Below, in pieces: positions 1 to 11,158 of a stretch of DNA of 64,000 nucleotides (position 1 is the first letter of the stretch; every line of letters starts with the position of its first letter). Below the pieces are notes generated by a model. It saw only the letters and a list, made by a program, of their open reading frames with translations, did no database searches and was not told the origin of the DNA. The stretch is from the NCBI GenBank assembly GCA_016808115.1, contig JAEQBH010004550.1:417710-481709 (forward strand), given 5' to 3'. The translations under genes were made by a program, and so were the position numbers. Origin of the DNA: Tetrastigma voinierianum (Eukaryota > Streptophyta > Magnoliopsida > Vitales > Vitaceae).

Positions 1-1074
1 AAATTAAAACAATTTCCTCGAGCATGGTTTGGGCGATTTAGTTAGGCAATGAAGAAGTATGGATTTTTGCAAATCAATTCAGACCATACCTTATTCTTGA
101 AACATCATATGGAAAGGTAACAACACTACTAATCTATGTGAGTGACATGATCATTACAGGGAATGATCTAGATGAGATATCGAGACTACAGAGGAAGTTA
201 GTCATTGAATTTGACATAAAAAGTCTAGGAGGACTAAACATTTCTTAGGAATCGACAGCAAGATCAAATCATGGAATTTTCATATCTCAATGGAAATATA
301 TTATTGATCTACTATCCGATGTGGGACTTCTAGATTGCAAACCAATAGAAACACCAATTGTTCAAAATGGCTTGGAAACTACACAAATCAAGTACCTATA
401 AATAAAACCCAATACCAAATATTGGTTGGAAAACTCATCTACTTATCCCATACTCGCCTTGATATCGCTTATGCCGTTAGCATGGTAATCTAATTCATGC
501 ATTGCCCAAACGAGGATGATGTGAATTTTCTCACTCGAATTCTTCGATAAGTGAAATCGTCACCCGAGAAAGAGTTGATGTTCGATAAGAATAATCATTT
601 GAAAATTGAGGGATATACAAATGCAAATTGGGTAGGAAATATTATAGATAGAAAATCCACATCATGGTACTTTACATTTGTTGGTGGAAACCTCATTACT
701 CTATGAAAGAAGAACAAAAGCACGCGCTTTATCAAGCTGGCGAGGTAGAATTTAGAGGAATGACAAAAGCGCCACATGGAATTTTTCTTTATTGCTAAAC
801 TTTTTAATCCAACCGGCTTTGCTCCAAGAGGTGTGATGAACTTATTCTATGACAATAAGGTTGCTATTGACATTTCTCAACCCCGTCCAATATGATCGAA
901 CTAAACATGTCATGTTTCGATGACATTTTATGCGCAGACTAGATGCAAGGATAGTTCGATTTCCTTCAGAAGTCTCAAGACCAACTTCACGATATTCTTA
1001 CAAAAGTACAGCAGATGGGTAAGGTCTTCAACAATCTCATTTGACAAGTTGGGCATGAGAGACCTACACTAACG
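1..1074 (+). pseudogene. Ty1/copia pol C-terminal relic (RT end and RNase H)
   Basis: Three-frame reading gives the end of a copia reverse transcriptase followed by its RNase H. Recognisable pieces in order are MKKYGFLQINSDHTLFLKH, the catalytic box as YVSDM at 135-149, LVGKLIYLSHTRLDIAYAVS near 420-480, GYTNANWVGN near 612-640, and KLGMRDLH near 1048-1071. The family normally has YVDDM; here the first catalytic Asp is Ser (codon 141-143). Stops and frameshifts interrupt the reading several times, so this is a dead copy. The element's gag, protease, integrase and early RT lie left of the window. The domain order and terminal KLGMRDLH block are standard for plant copia elements. Confident as to family, not clade. 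Confidence 0.93.
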
Positions 1075-1275
1075 TGAGGGGAGTAGCTGAGTTAAAATGG
1101 AGTAATTATGGGAAGCAAAGTTTCTTATTTTTAGAATGTAAAATCTGTAGCCTAAAATGAATCTGTATAGCTAAATTAATTCGATGTATCTCCTTAAAAG
1201 GACCACTGTATTACCGTGTAAAGATATATGAGAATAATTGGAAAATATTTTTCCTCTGCTTTTTGACAACGTATA
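1075..1275 (+). repeat. copia polypurine tract and degraded 3' LTR
   Basis: A purine run (gtgaggggagta, 1075-1086) follows the end of the RNase H reading, where copia elements place the polypurine tract that primes plus-strand DNA. The next ~190 bases look like a short copia LTR, ending near a T-rich stretch at 1250-1275. The outer LTR edge is not clear. Confidence 0.6.
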
Positions 1276-2284
1276 ATAAAAAATATTCATTTTCAGAGTT
1301 TAAAGGTGATATATAGGCAAGTTTTTTTTTTCAAATTTCTACCCTTAACACTAAACACATATATCCAATGTTCGAATTTCACCTAGATAAGATGATAATT
1401 AAATTTTCACTCTAACAAGATTGCACACAATAAAAGGAGTTAAGAACACAAGTTGTACAAAAATTGGAATGGCGGTCCCACCTTATGTGAGGCTAAGTCA
1501 TTGATTGATAAAAAACATATATATCCACCTTGAAAAGAAGCATATATTCTTTCTCATGGGAAATCTCCCTCTGTCAGACACTGTAAATGGAAACAGATGA
1601 ATTGAGATGAAAACCTCCATGTGCTACAATTCTTCGTATAAAAATGAATTTTTAGAATATTTAACCATGGATGTTACTTAGCAGTACTGATGACTTAATT
1701 AATAGCATGAACAACATGGCATATATATCATTCATTTTTGAAAAAAAAAAGAAATAAATTATAGATTATGTCGTACTATAGAAAGTGCTAATCGTTAAAA
1801 TATTTTGGTAACTATATGATGGCAAGTTAAATTAATTATCAAATGTAACAGAAAATGGGAACATGATCTACAACTCATTTGTAAATTTTTTTTTCTTTTA
1901 CATAATATAGAAACTTTAGAATTAAAAGAAATTGACCCCAAAAATAACTAAAGAGCTATTATGTTTAATTCTTGAAAAATGCTAAAGAAAAAAATGTTTA
2001 AGAAAAATGGTTTCCCATATTTAATTTCACCATAGAAAATAAGAAGGAAAATTCAAATTCAGTTAAAAGTAATTAAAATACAATGAACATAAATATATAT
2101 ATATGACTTTTGATCCTCCCAAGAGTTCCAAGGCACGAGGCCAAAGGTTTTGTATTTATAATAAATATCAATTTGATGAACAATTACATAAATAAAGATT
2201 AAGGAAGCATTAACAAGTAAAAACATTATATAAAAAAAGGTTTATTATCTCATTTAGAAATATATTAGAATACTAAATTCAACC
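1276..2284. other. AT-rich stretch without recognisable genes
   Basis: Only homopolymer A/T runs and AT-rich unique-looking sequence are visible. No reading frame resembles a known protein. Confidence 0.6.
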
Positions 2285-3480
2285 AAAATGAAGAAATTAA
2301 GAACGAGTAGTTGAAATGGATTTACACTCTTGCATAAGTATTGTTGAAAGTTTCCTTCAAACAAAAAGAAAAAAGAAAGTATTTATAAAAGTGGGGTCCA
2401 CACGGCTAAAGAAAAGACTAACGTCAGAGGTGGATGACCCCATTTGGGCCATTTCCCACTTCCCCCTCCCTTCCTCTCTTTTTCTTTCACTTTTGTTTCT
2501 CACCTACCCTTTTTTAATGGGTCATTTCACTTTCATCCTTTTAGTAAGTATTGTTGGAAGTGCCTTTCAAAAAAATAAAAATAAAGTATTGCTGAAAGTG
2601 GGCTCCACACGACTCAAGAAGATGACCGATCAAAGGTGGATGACCCTCATTTGGGGAGTTTAAAGCAAAAATAGTTTCTTATTTGAAAAAAAAAATTCAT
2701 AAATAGATTTGTTTTGAAAATATTCACCAAACTCGTCTTCTTTCCATATAAATAGACATCCATAGTTGTTGAATGGGATTTTAAGATAAATTTTAAAACC
2801 GCATTCAATAAATGCGGTTTTCAGGTAAATTTTTAAAATCGTATTTAATTTTTTAAAACCGCATTCACTAAATACAGTTTTGAAAATTTACTTCAAAACC
2901 ACATTTATCTTAAAACCACAATTTCCAGAAATGTAAGCAGGATTTACCTCTAGAATCAGATCAGAACGCGGTTTTAAAAATACCTTTTAAAACGCATTCA
3001 CCAACTACAATTTTATACATTAATATCTAATTGTAACAAAAAAAAAAAAGACTAGTTTCACGAATATTTAAAAAAAAATCAATTCATGTATTAAAACAAA
3101 AAAACTATTTTGGCACTAAACTAACCATTTGGATTTGGGCCATTTCCCATTTTCTCTATTTTTCTTTCACTTTTCAGTTTTCATCATTTTCCAGTTTTCC
3201 TCTCCACCCTTTTAGGTTTTTCTTGGAAATTCTCCTTCGTCCTTTCCTTTTTTTTCTTACTTTTCATCCTCTCCGTTCTCTACATTCTTAGGCTTTTATT
3301 TGAAATTCTCCTTCATGGTCTTCCCTAATTCCAATTTCTCAATATAACAGATTGATATTTAAATATTAAATAGTAAACAATATTCAAAATACTTTTCAAC
3401 ATAAATATATTTTATCATAATTACTTCTATTTTATCTTCTTTGAATGCTATAGTAATAATAATAATGGCCATACTTTCTA
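2285..3480. repeat. Expanded copy of a dispersed non-coding module
   Basis: The segment matches 8818-9250 in order. Shared landmarks are the sequence around 2288-2350, the block ctccacacgactcaagaag with following aggtggatgacc, tttttctttcactttt, gtttttcttggaaattctcc, and the AT-rich tail with atatttaaatattaaata near 3355. Relative to the compact copy it holds about 600 extra bases (2520-3130), including a second copy of its own first part (2543-2660) and a hairpin-rich block. The short frame at 2316-2663 runs through this duplicated non-coding DNA and has no protein resemblance. The nature of the module is unknown. Confidence 0.65.
2786..2985. repeat. Block of inverted repeats built on aaaaccgcatt
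   Basis: aaaaccgcatt at 2795-2805 is followed, after caata, by its exact complement aatgcggtttt at 2811-2821, giving a perfect 11-bp stem with a 5-nt loop. Degenerate copies of the same word on both strands follow up to about 2980. It sits inside the extra DNA of the expanded module and may be a small inserted element of its own. Confidence 0.6.
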
Positions 3481-4749
3481 AATGTTTCTTGTTCGTAAGA
3501 TTCCAAGTTTAAAAAGTTATGATATTTGTAGTAGCTTATGATTCATATTCAAGTCTCAATCGGTACAATTTATCGATTTGTAATAAAAAACACTGATTTT
3601 CAAAATAATAATAATAATAATATGGGAAAATTTGTATTTGGCTACCAATTTGAAAACAATTGTACATATGTAAGTAAGAATTGAATTTATATGATTCAAA
3701 CTACTTCCTAAAAAAATAATCAGATATCAATCAACGTATCACCATAACTAACTAACGTACCACCAGAACTAAGTGAATATTGTAGAGAGGTGAAATACAT
3801 ACATCACCAAGAACCGACCATGGTTCAAGCTACTCCCAAAAAAATAATTATAGATCAATTAGTATACTACCATAATTAACGAACATACTATGATAACTAA
3901 TGAATATCACTAGAAACGTTTTAATTAATTAATTAATTAAACATTGAATTTAAGCCAACTACATTAACATGTATCATGGGGAGTTACCCACTGATGCAAT
4001 GATAATGAGTTTGGCAATGAAAAAAAAATTATTTTCCTAACACCTATAAATTATTAAGAAATTAAAAATTATTAGCGAAAACATTTTCTTATGCTGCCTA
4101 AAGAAAATCTTTAAAAAATTAAATATAAATAAATACTAGAAAACTTCTATATATTTTTAAATAAATAAAACAGGTTTGAAGTAGCAAATAGAAGTGACAT
4201 GTTGATTTAGCTATATTGTTCTTTTTATTTTGATGTAAAACATATACTAAGATACTATATGATCATTAGAATATGGTAAGGTGTACAGTTTACACTCACA
4301 TGGTTGAAAATTGGGTCCTTAAAATTAGTTTGACATTAAAATTGTTGTTTACAACTGCTCACATCACTTTAATTTTCTAAATCTAATTAAATACGTATAT
4401 TATAAAACAAATTCCTAAAGAACAACATAATCCAGTCCTTGGGAAACCTTAGTGTTTGCTTTTCTCTATCTTTCTACTATAGACACTTATCTTCCTTAAG
4501 CAAGAAGTGGTGATTATTGGTCATTTTTGGCATGAAATCACCACTCTACATATACTTCTATTAATTTATTTCTTAAAAAAAAATGGTTAGTCCACATATA
4601 TATGGGTTTTATTTTGGTTTTCGTGATTTTGTCGTCTTGTTGCGTGGTTTGATTCAAGGCCAGTTTGCTACAAAGTTTTCGCGCTTTTATTCAGGATGCG
4701 CGATTCAAATGCAGTGAAATATATTCATGAAATAAAGACTAATATTCAA
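3481..4749. other. AT-rich stretch with a diverged local duplication
   Basis: No gene is visible. Two related blocks lie about 125 bp apart (roughly 3700-3780 and 3830-3915; both contain ctaaaaaaataat or cccaaaaaaataat followed by similar text). A (TTAA)n run is at 3919-3940 and a short AAT run at 3604-3621. Confidence 0.55.
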
Positions 4750-7110
4750 ATATACCCTAATCGTTTGATAATGCTTAGTGTATAATATATGTTAAATTTG
4801 AAATTTTCTCCGGCATTTATAACATATGTGAAAATGATAGGGAACCCGGAAATTAAATTCAAAATCAAGGCATAAAGGGTAAATCAGAAATAAGACCCAA
4901 AGATAAGACAGTTTATGACAAAATAAGAATAAATGAGATACTCCAAGCCGCAAACGGTTATAATGGGGCGGCTTTTGAGCAAAACTCCGAAAACTAACTA
5001 AAACAAAGTCAAATGCTTGCACTGTAATAGTATAAGACCAAAATGGTCTATTGAATGAGCATTTGCTTATGTGGAGAAAAAGAGAGAAGGAGAGAGAGAC
5101 ACGGTTGTTGAAGGGAGAAGCCATGGGTTTTATTTGTTCAAACAAAGAGAAGGAAGGAAGGAGAGGAGGAAAAGCAAGCTCAAGAAAGATTAAGGTTTAA
5201 GAACCCATCCTAACTTCTTTGAGCATTTTGTCAGCTTCATCAAACCCTAACTTGTATAAGTGATTTAATTGTTTTAGTTCAAATTTTGTGGTTGTTTCAA
5301 GTTGTTTGAGCGATAAGGTCTCAATCGAGAATGTTTATATAAAGGACATGTTGAGGTTTTGTGGAGATGTCACAATTTTCAAAACTCACGTTTTTGTCCT
5401 AGCCATCACTCATCCAAATTGAGTGATTCAAATTTATAGGTAAACTAGACTTCTAGGAGAACAAATATCCTTGAAATAAATGTATTCAAATTTGGACCCC
5501 ATTGGGACCTAGAAAATTCGTCAAAGTGAAACCTCTGCTGTGCTTCACTACGCTTGGTGTTTTGGAACAGTTTTGGTATTTAGGCCACAAGTTGAGTTTC
5601 ACTTATCCAAACTGAACATTCAAATTTCTGATAAACTATACTCTGGCTGAAACAAGTCCTCGAAATGTTGTGATTCAAATTTCAACCCTATTAGACCTTA
5701 AAATTTGTCAAAATGAAACCTTGTTTTCAGCAGCTTCTAATACGCTTAGAAGGGTTTTGGAACAAGCTGCATTTAGGTCATAAGTTGAGTTTCACTCATC
5801 CAAATTGAGTGATTCAAATTTTTGAGTAAACTATACTTCTAGGAGAACAAATCTCTTTGAAATAAGTATATTCAAATTTGGACCTATCGACCTTAAATTA
5901 ATCAAAGTGAAAACCCCTGCTTGAAAGGCCTCCAATAGAGTTTTGTTTTGGAACATTTTTATATTAGGCCATAAGTCGAAGTTTCAATTATCCAAACTGA
6001 GTGATTCAAATTGTAGAATCCAGACTTAGCTTAACAAATCCTCGAAATGTTGTATTCAAATTTGGACCCTATTGGATCCAGAAAATTCGTTAAAGTGAAG
6101 AGCTGTTTGTAGGAAATATTTCTTGTAAAGTATTTGAAGTAACAACAAAGTTAAGGGTTGATATATGAAATATGGAATACATGAACAAAGAATACAAATA
6201 TGTAAATGACTATTATGATATCTCTAACTCGGATAAAACTCACAAGCCTCGATTTCATATATTCCAAAGTGGATGACAAGTAGGTATTGCCTGCGAGGGA
6301 TTACAAGTGATAAGTCAGCCCTATTTGGTGTCATTAAAGCGTCCCATTTGGTCATTGCGCCCCGCTTGGGTCACATATCACAGAATAGTTACTGCTCGCA
6401 TAATGATGATACCTTCGGGAATATACGGCCCCGTTTGGGTCATACAAGATGTATAGCCATCAAGTTTCAGACAAATACGATATTCTTCTGATATATACAG
6501 CTATATATCTCCGTATCCACGCTCTTGGAATATAAAGGCATAAAAAAATTGATATAAGATGATATAAGATAATATGAAACATGACACATGAAGGCATGAA
6601 ATATAAGTGATACGAAATATGCATATGATATGTTAAAGTATGTTTATAAGTTATTGTATATATGTATACCGAAATTATGATCACCGTGAATCGGGTCATA
6701 TATGTTATATGTTTCCAATTATTATAGTTTAGCACGGATGTTTCATCCATGTAGGTACTAAAGAGGACATTCACAGCATTCCGCATCCGCTAATAGAATC
6801 CCACCCTAAGTAGGTTTTGGATTTGTTTTTGTATATGTAAATGTAGAGTTTTGGAATGGTGAAATTGTATAAGAGCAAGTAAATGGGACTCGGATATATG
6901 TACAGGACATTATGAACACCATTACGATGGTTGTTTCATATGTATATGTTATAAGTTTTATTTCTTTGCTTAAAATATATATAAATCTGTCCACCAATAA
7001 TGTAAAAACAAATAAAGAGTCCTACCATGTGTCGCATTCCACTCTTCACCTTAGTCGGAGGTCTAGCACAACAGCACAACAAATCAGATTATGGTCGTTA
7101 GTATGTTGAA
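4750..7110 (+). repeat. Probable Ty3/gypsy (chromovirus-type) LTR
   Basis: The block has the architecture of the Tekay-type LTR at 36210-38747: a purine-rich early part (5090-5190), tandem units with gattcaaatttggaccc text, then a region alternating gcccc and ttggtca words (6290-6440) comparable to 37800-38030. No gag or pol follows directly. Edges are approximate; the left edge is set by resemblance only. It could be a solo LTR. Short frames inside have no protein similarity. Confidence 0.55.
5395..6110 (+). repeat. Four tandem units of about 193 bp
   Basis: Anchor words resembling tccaaattgagtgattcaa occur at about 5414, 5607, 5800 and 5992, giving periods of 193, 193 and 192 bases. Each unit continues with a cluster like aaactatacttctagg, then ttcaaatttggacc, then a word like ttttggaacattttt. 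The units have diverged but keep their length. Confidence 0.8.
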
Positions 7111-7298
7111 GAATTTGAGTCATATGTATCCTAGTCTCTATACTATTATAAATTTTTGGGTTTTGAGACAATTTATTATGCTATTAACCCGGGTATTTTT
7201 CATCATATATGGTTTTCAAAGAATTGTATATGTGTTTCTATCATGTATTGTTTTGGTAGTTTGAATTAATAAAATTATCTTCTTTTTAAAAAAAAAAA
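7111..7298 (+). other. Segment ending in AATAAA and a poly(A) run
   Basis: The stretch after the gypsy-type LTR ends with ttaataaaattatc (about 7265) and an A-run of 11 at about 7288-7298, the layout of a polyadenylated transcript end. It may mark the 3' end of a retrocopied RNA. No protein or matching duplication was recognised. Confidence 0.35.
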
Positions 7299-8817
7299 GT
7301 ATAATCCAACTTGAAGCCCTAACATCCTCATTCTCCGTGCTATGTTTTGTTGGTTGAAAGTGGTGAGGAATGAAAATATAGAAAAAGGATTTTCTTGTTC
7401 TATAAATTCAATAAATTTGATGTAAATATAAATAATTTATTAACCATATTTTTATTTTCCTTCCCTTTTTATTTCCTTTTAATTACTTTTTATTTGTATT
7501 CATTTTTCCTTACATTTTCTATCATTTTTTCTAAAAACCAAACATATCAACATTTGAATCTAAATGTAGATTCATCAATGGGTTACTAGAAGCCTAAAAC
7601 ATTTAATGGCATAAAGTATTTAATGGTATGTTTCAAGATTTTTTTTTTAATGTGTGAATACTTTGACTAGTAGATCGAAGTCTTTCATAAATTTACATAT
7701 TAAGGTAAGAAATATTGTAGAGTACTATCATGTTTGTTTCTACTACAAGTTTTTTTTTTTAAATGTTGTTTAGTTATTTATTGAAATAGATATAAAATAA
7801 ATATTTTAAATTCTAAAAGTAAATAAGTATGTTACATTAATTATACTATGAAAATGAATTAATTACATATTTGAAACTTTTACATATACTACTATTTTTC
7901 TTATTATTTTCACCACTTTGATATAAATTTTAACTTGATAGGTTGTCTAACTTAAGTTAATAATTTTTATTATCTTTTTTTAAAGGAAAAATAATTTTAT
8001 TGATTCAAACTTGCAATAGATAAATAGATAAATCAAAGATAAAAATTGCTAAAAACCATAAAACATGAAACAATATCCAAGTTAATAGCATAATAAATCG
8101 GCATAAAACTTACAAATTTGACAATATAGTGACTAGAATATCTACGATTTCAGTTCTTTAATATACTGACGATCATAATCTGAATCTTCGACCAAGTCAA
8201 ATCCGCTTTGCCTATTTGAATCGCCCCCATACAAATAAAGTGTCGTGACAAGACGATGAAAAACATCACGTCATTAACAAACAAACGACAAACCAAACAC
8301 CGCAATAAAATGACAACTACATGAAAAACAAGATAAGACCTAAATCTTTATGGAATAACCACTTTATTAAGAGACAATAATCTTTATTATCCAAATAAGC
8401 TGATGATATAGTTTGAGGGTAAAAATAACATCATTTTTATTAAATAGTAATATAAATTAATATTTATTTTATTCTATATTTATATTATTTAGAGAAAACA
8501 AATTAAAATTATGATATATAATATTTCATTCGAAAATTTATCTACTGTATAATACATAATTTTATTCTATAAGTTTAGCTCATTAACCTTGCCTTTTAGT
8601 GAGAACATGATAAACTTGAGCTTAGATTAGATTTAGAAATATAAAATATAATTACAACTGAATTAATTGCATTTAATTAGAGATTTTTTTATTGATTTGG
8701 TTCAAATTCACTACCACTTTCTTATAAAATAAAAAAGGCAATTTCAAATGTCTAATTAATTTAAAAGAATGGTGTGGTGAGGTTGGATGGAGTTGGAGCT
8801 GCATGAAGGAGTCATGG
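7299..8817. other. AT-rich stretch without recognisable genes
   Basis: I see only AT-rich sequence and T-runs. The part around 8200-8330 is slightly richer in G and C but shows no frame or repeat that I can name. Confidence 0.55.
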
Positions 8818-9206
8818 TAAGAAATTAAGAATGACCCACTTTTTTTTTTATTGAAATGGGATTTACATTCTTAGTAACTAGAAAGTATTATTGAAAGTGC
8901 CTTTTAAAAAAAAAGTATTGTTGAAAGTGGGCTCCACACGACTAAAGAAAATACCAACGATGAGAGGTGGATGACCCACCCTTCCTCTATTTTTCTTTCA
9001 CTTTTGAGTTTTCATCATTTTCTAGTTTCCCACCCCCACCTTATTAGGCTTTTCTTGGAAATTCTCCCATGGTCTTCCCCTTAGTTCCACTTCTCATATA
9101 TAATATAGTCAAACAAATTAATATTTAAATATTAAATAAGTAAACAAAATTAAAATAATTTTCAAATATAAAATATATTATTACATAATTACTTTCTGAA
9201 TCTCTT

Positions 9207-9244
<38 letters not shown>

Positions 9245-9250
9245 CTCATC
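8818..9250. repeat. Compact copy of the dispersed non-coding module
   Basis: This matches 2285-3480 without the large extra block. It contains gtattattgaaagtgcc, gggctccacacgac, gaggtggatgaccc, tttttctttcacttttgag, cttttcttggaaattctcc and the AT-rich tail. It ends in a (TAA)n microsatellite at 9209-9244. Its presence about 6 kb from the other copy shows a local duplication or two insertions of one element. Confidence 0.65.
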
Positions 9251-9659
9251 AATGATTTTAAAGCACACTGTAAGTACCGTGTACACCAACCTATGACTAT
9301 AAGTTATAACACTAATTTCTTTCAAAATTATAATTTATAGGAAAAGCATAGTATTGTTAGAGAAGTAAATACTTAAGATAGACTCAAATAGATGATAAGT
9401 ACTAATAATTGGACTATATCATATTACAATTCTGCATATGTAATCAGAGTAAAAGTAACATTGGAAGTTTCATGATCTTTGAGAAAAGTTAAAGTTTTTA
9501 CAAGGTGCACTGATTGAAATGATTTATAAAAATTATAAAATTAATTGTAAATTTTTTAAGCATCCTATGGAAAAAATTATCATCATTTTGTGGAATGTAT
9601 GGAATCATGGAAATTAGTTTTAGTTTAAGAAAATCCAACACAACCTCTTTCTCATTATT
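9251..9659. other. No recognisable feature
   Basis: AT-rich unique-looking sequence between the module and a LINE fragment. Confidence 0.5.
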
Positions 9660-9926
9660 GAGAAAGCTACCCTAGTTTTTCAAAATCTTCAAATTGTTAT
9701 TGGAAACCCTTATCTGCATAACTAAGGACACAAAGTCCCTCGCATGGTTGAGAAATAGATTTGTTGGATCCCTCTTATTAATGGAAGATTCAAACTAAAT
9801 TTTGACAGCTCAAGAATTCAAAATAGAAGTGCTTCAAGATGCATGACTTATTAGAGACTCTAATGGAAACATCAAAATGGCTGCAAGAAGACATTTAGAC
9901 AATGCTTCAAAAATTATAACGGAATG
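9660..9926 (+). pseudogene. LINE-type RNase H fragment (N-terminal part)
   Basis: Near 9770-9925 the text reads, with frameshifts, as WIPLINGRFKLNFDSSRIQN then IRDSNGNIKMAARRHLDNAS and KIITEC. This is the start of the RNase H domain carried at the end of many plant LINE elements and related ORFs: a WxPP-like lead, GRFKLNxDGS, a VIRDxxG strand, then the AE(C/L) helix. The reading stops abruptly at 9927, where a gypsy LTR begins, so the domain was probably cut by that insertion. The rest of the element was not found. Confidence 0.7.
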
Positions 9927-10440
9927 TGTAAAACCCAAAATTCAATTTTTTTAAAAAATGGTAAAACGGTAATTGCGGTTGAAAATTGGAAATTTTTTAG
10001 ATATCGGATGACGAAACTTCACCATTGAACGTAATCACTAAATCTAAGTAACTTTGCTGAATTTCGGTCGTAATTCGGCATACCGAATTTAACATTTTCG
10101 GCATGACGCAAAGGCTGACGACACATGGCATGACATGTGATGCACTTGTGTGAATGGCTCACATTAAATGTAAATGAATGGGTCCTGGTAAAGGGATGTA
10201 TATTAGGGGTATGGACAGATGGACCCTATGGGGTAAATACTACTGCTTGAGACCTGGGGATGGGTTATGATTATATCAAGATATTGTGTTGAATATCGGG
10301 TAGAGCTCCCCGAACAAAGGAGACTCTGCCCGATTTTTTTAAAATATGGATCCCAATAAATAGGATAATAACAACAGAGACGCCACCAAATCCACAAGCA
10401 CTCCGCAAGGCCGACGGCCACAACTTAATTCCTCCTGGAT
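9927..10440 (+). repeat. Gypsy-type LTR fragment
   Basis: It begins tgtaaaaccc and continues with ggtaaaacggtaattgcgg and a ggatgacgaaac word, matching the starts of the LTRs at 11159, 16875 and 33328. A later part (10290-10340, gagctccccgaacaaaggag) matches 36180-36207 in the LTR that starts at 33328. It is much shorter than those LTRs, so it is internally deleted or truncated. Confidence 0.7.
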
Positions 10441-11111
10441 TGGGTCATGTAATATGGTTTTTTAAAAGATGGTGTTTTTAGCTACAAAAAATAATGGTTT
10501 CAGATTTAGATTGAAGAGACTCTAAAGTAATTATAAACTCAAGTTATAATAAAAAAAGTAATTTACTCTAGTTCAATTATTTTATTAATGAAGAATATTT
10601 GAAGATTTTCTCATAATTTAAATATTCATAAATGTAATCATATTTACAGTAAATAAATGTAATAAATGCAGTTTCGCTTAAGAAAAGTATTTATAATGTT
10701 GATTCTAATATTTTAGTAGGTCAAATTTGTTTTAATGATTATTGTGCTTCTTCATTTAATAGATTATGTAGGTTTTCTTGTATGTAGTTTCTAAAAAAAA
10801 AAAAAAAAGAGAGATTTTACAAGCAATTATGATTTTAAAAGAATGATGTGGAAATGTAGAAGAAAAAAGTTAAAAGAACTCACCAAAATGGGTCAAAGGT
10901 TTTTGAAGTGAAGTTGATGCAATTGAAAGGTGTTGTGGGGCCACATGATTAAAGAAAGGGCCATCCAAGGTAAGAGTTGTAAGACATGTAATAGGTAAAA
11001 AGACATATTTAACTTTCACAATTTATCCATCCTACATTTGCGCTATGTGATCTCTCACATATAAAATCATTTAAATATTAAAAATATAAGAAAGGAAGCT
11101 AACTGGTTTCC
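10441..11111. other. AT-rich stretch with a 16-A run
   Basis: No gene is seen. An A16 run at 10793-10808 could be a retrocopy tail. The segment 10840-10990 weakly resembles the dispersed module (gggccacatgattaaagaaag). Confidence 0.45.
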
Positions 11112-11158
11112 ACCTAAAAACATTGGTGGCGGCGTAGTGCTATCGGTTTAATTACGGG
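11112..11158 (+). pseudogene. Left edge of an interrupted LINE RNase H (tentative)
   Basis: The 47 bases before the 5' LTR can be read as a glycine-rich GGGVV-L strand, like the opening of LINE RNase H domains. The sequence after the 3' LTR at 18319 continues a LINE RNase H. This fits a LINE split by the gypsy element, but the piece is too short to be sure. Confidence 0.35.

Noticed and set aside
2316..2663. 115-codon frame with two similar halves
   Set aside because: The halves reflect duplication of non-coding module sequence, also present at 8880-8985 where the frame is not kept.
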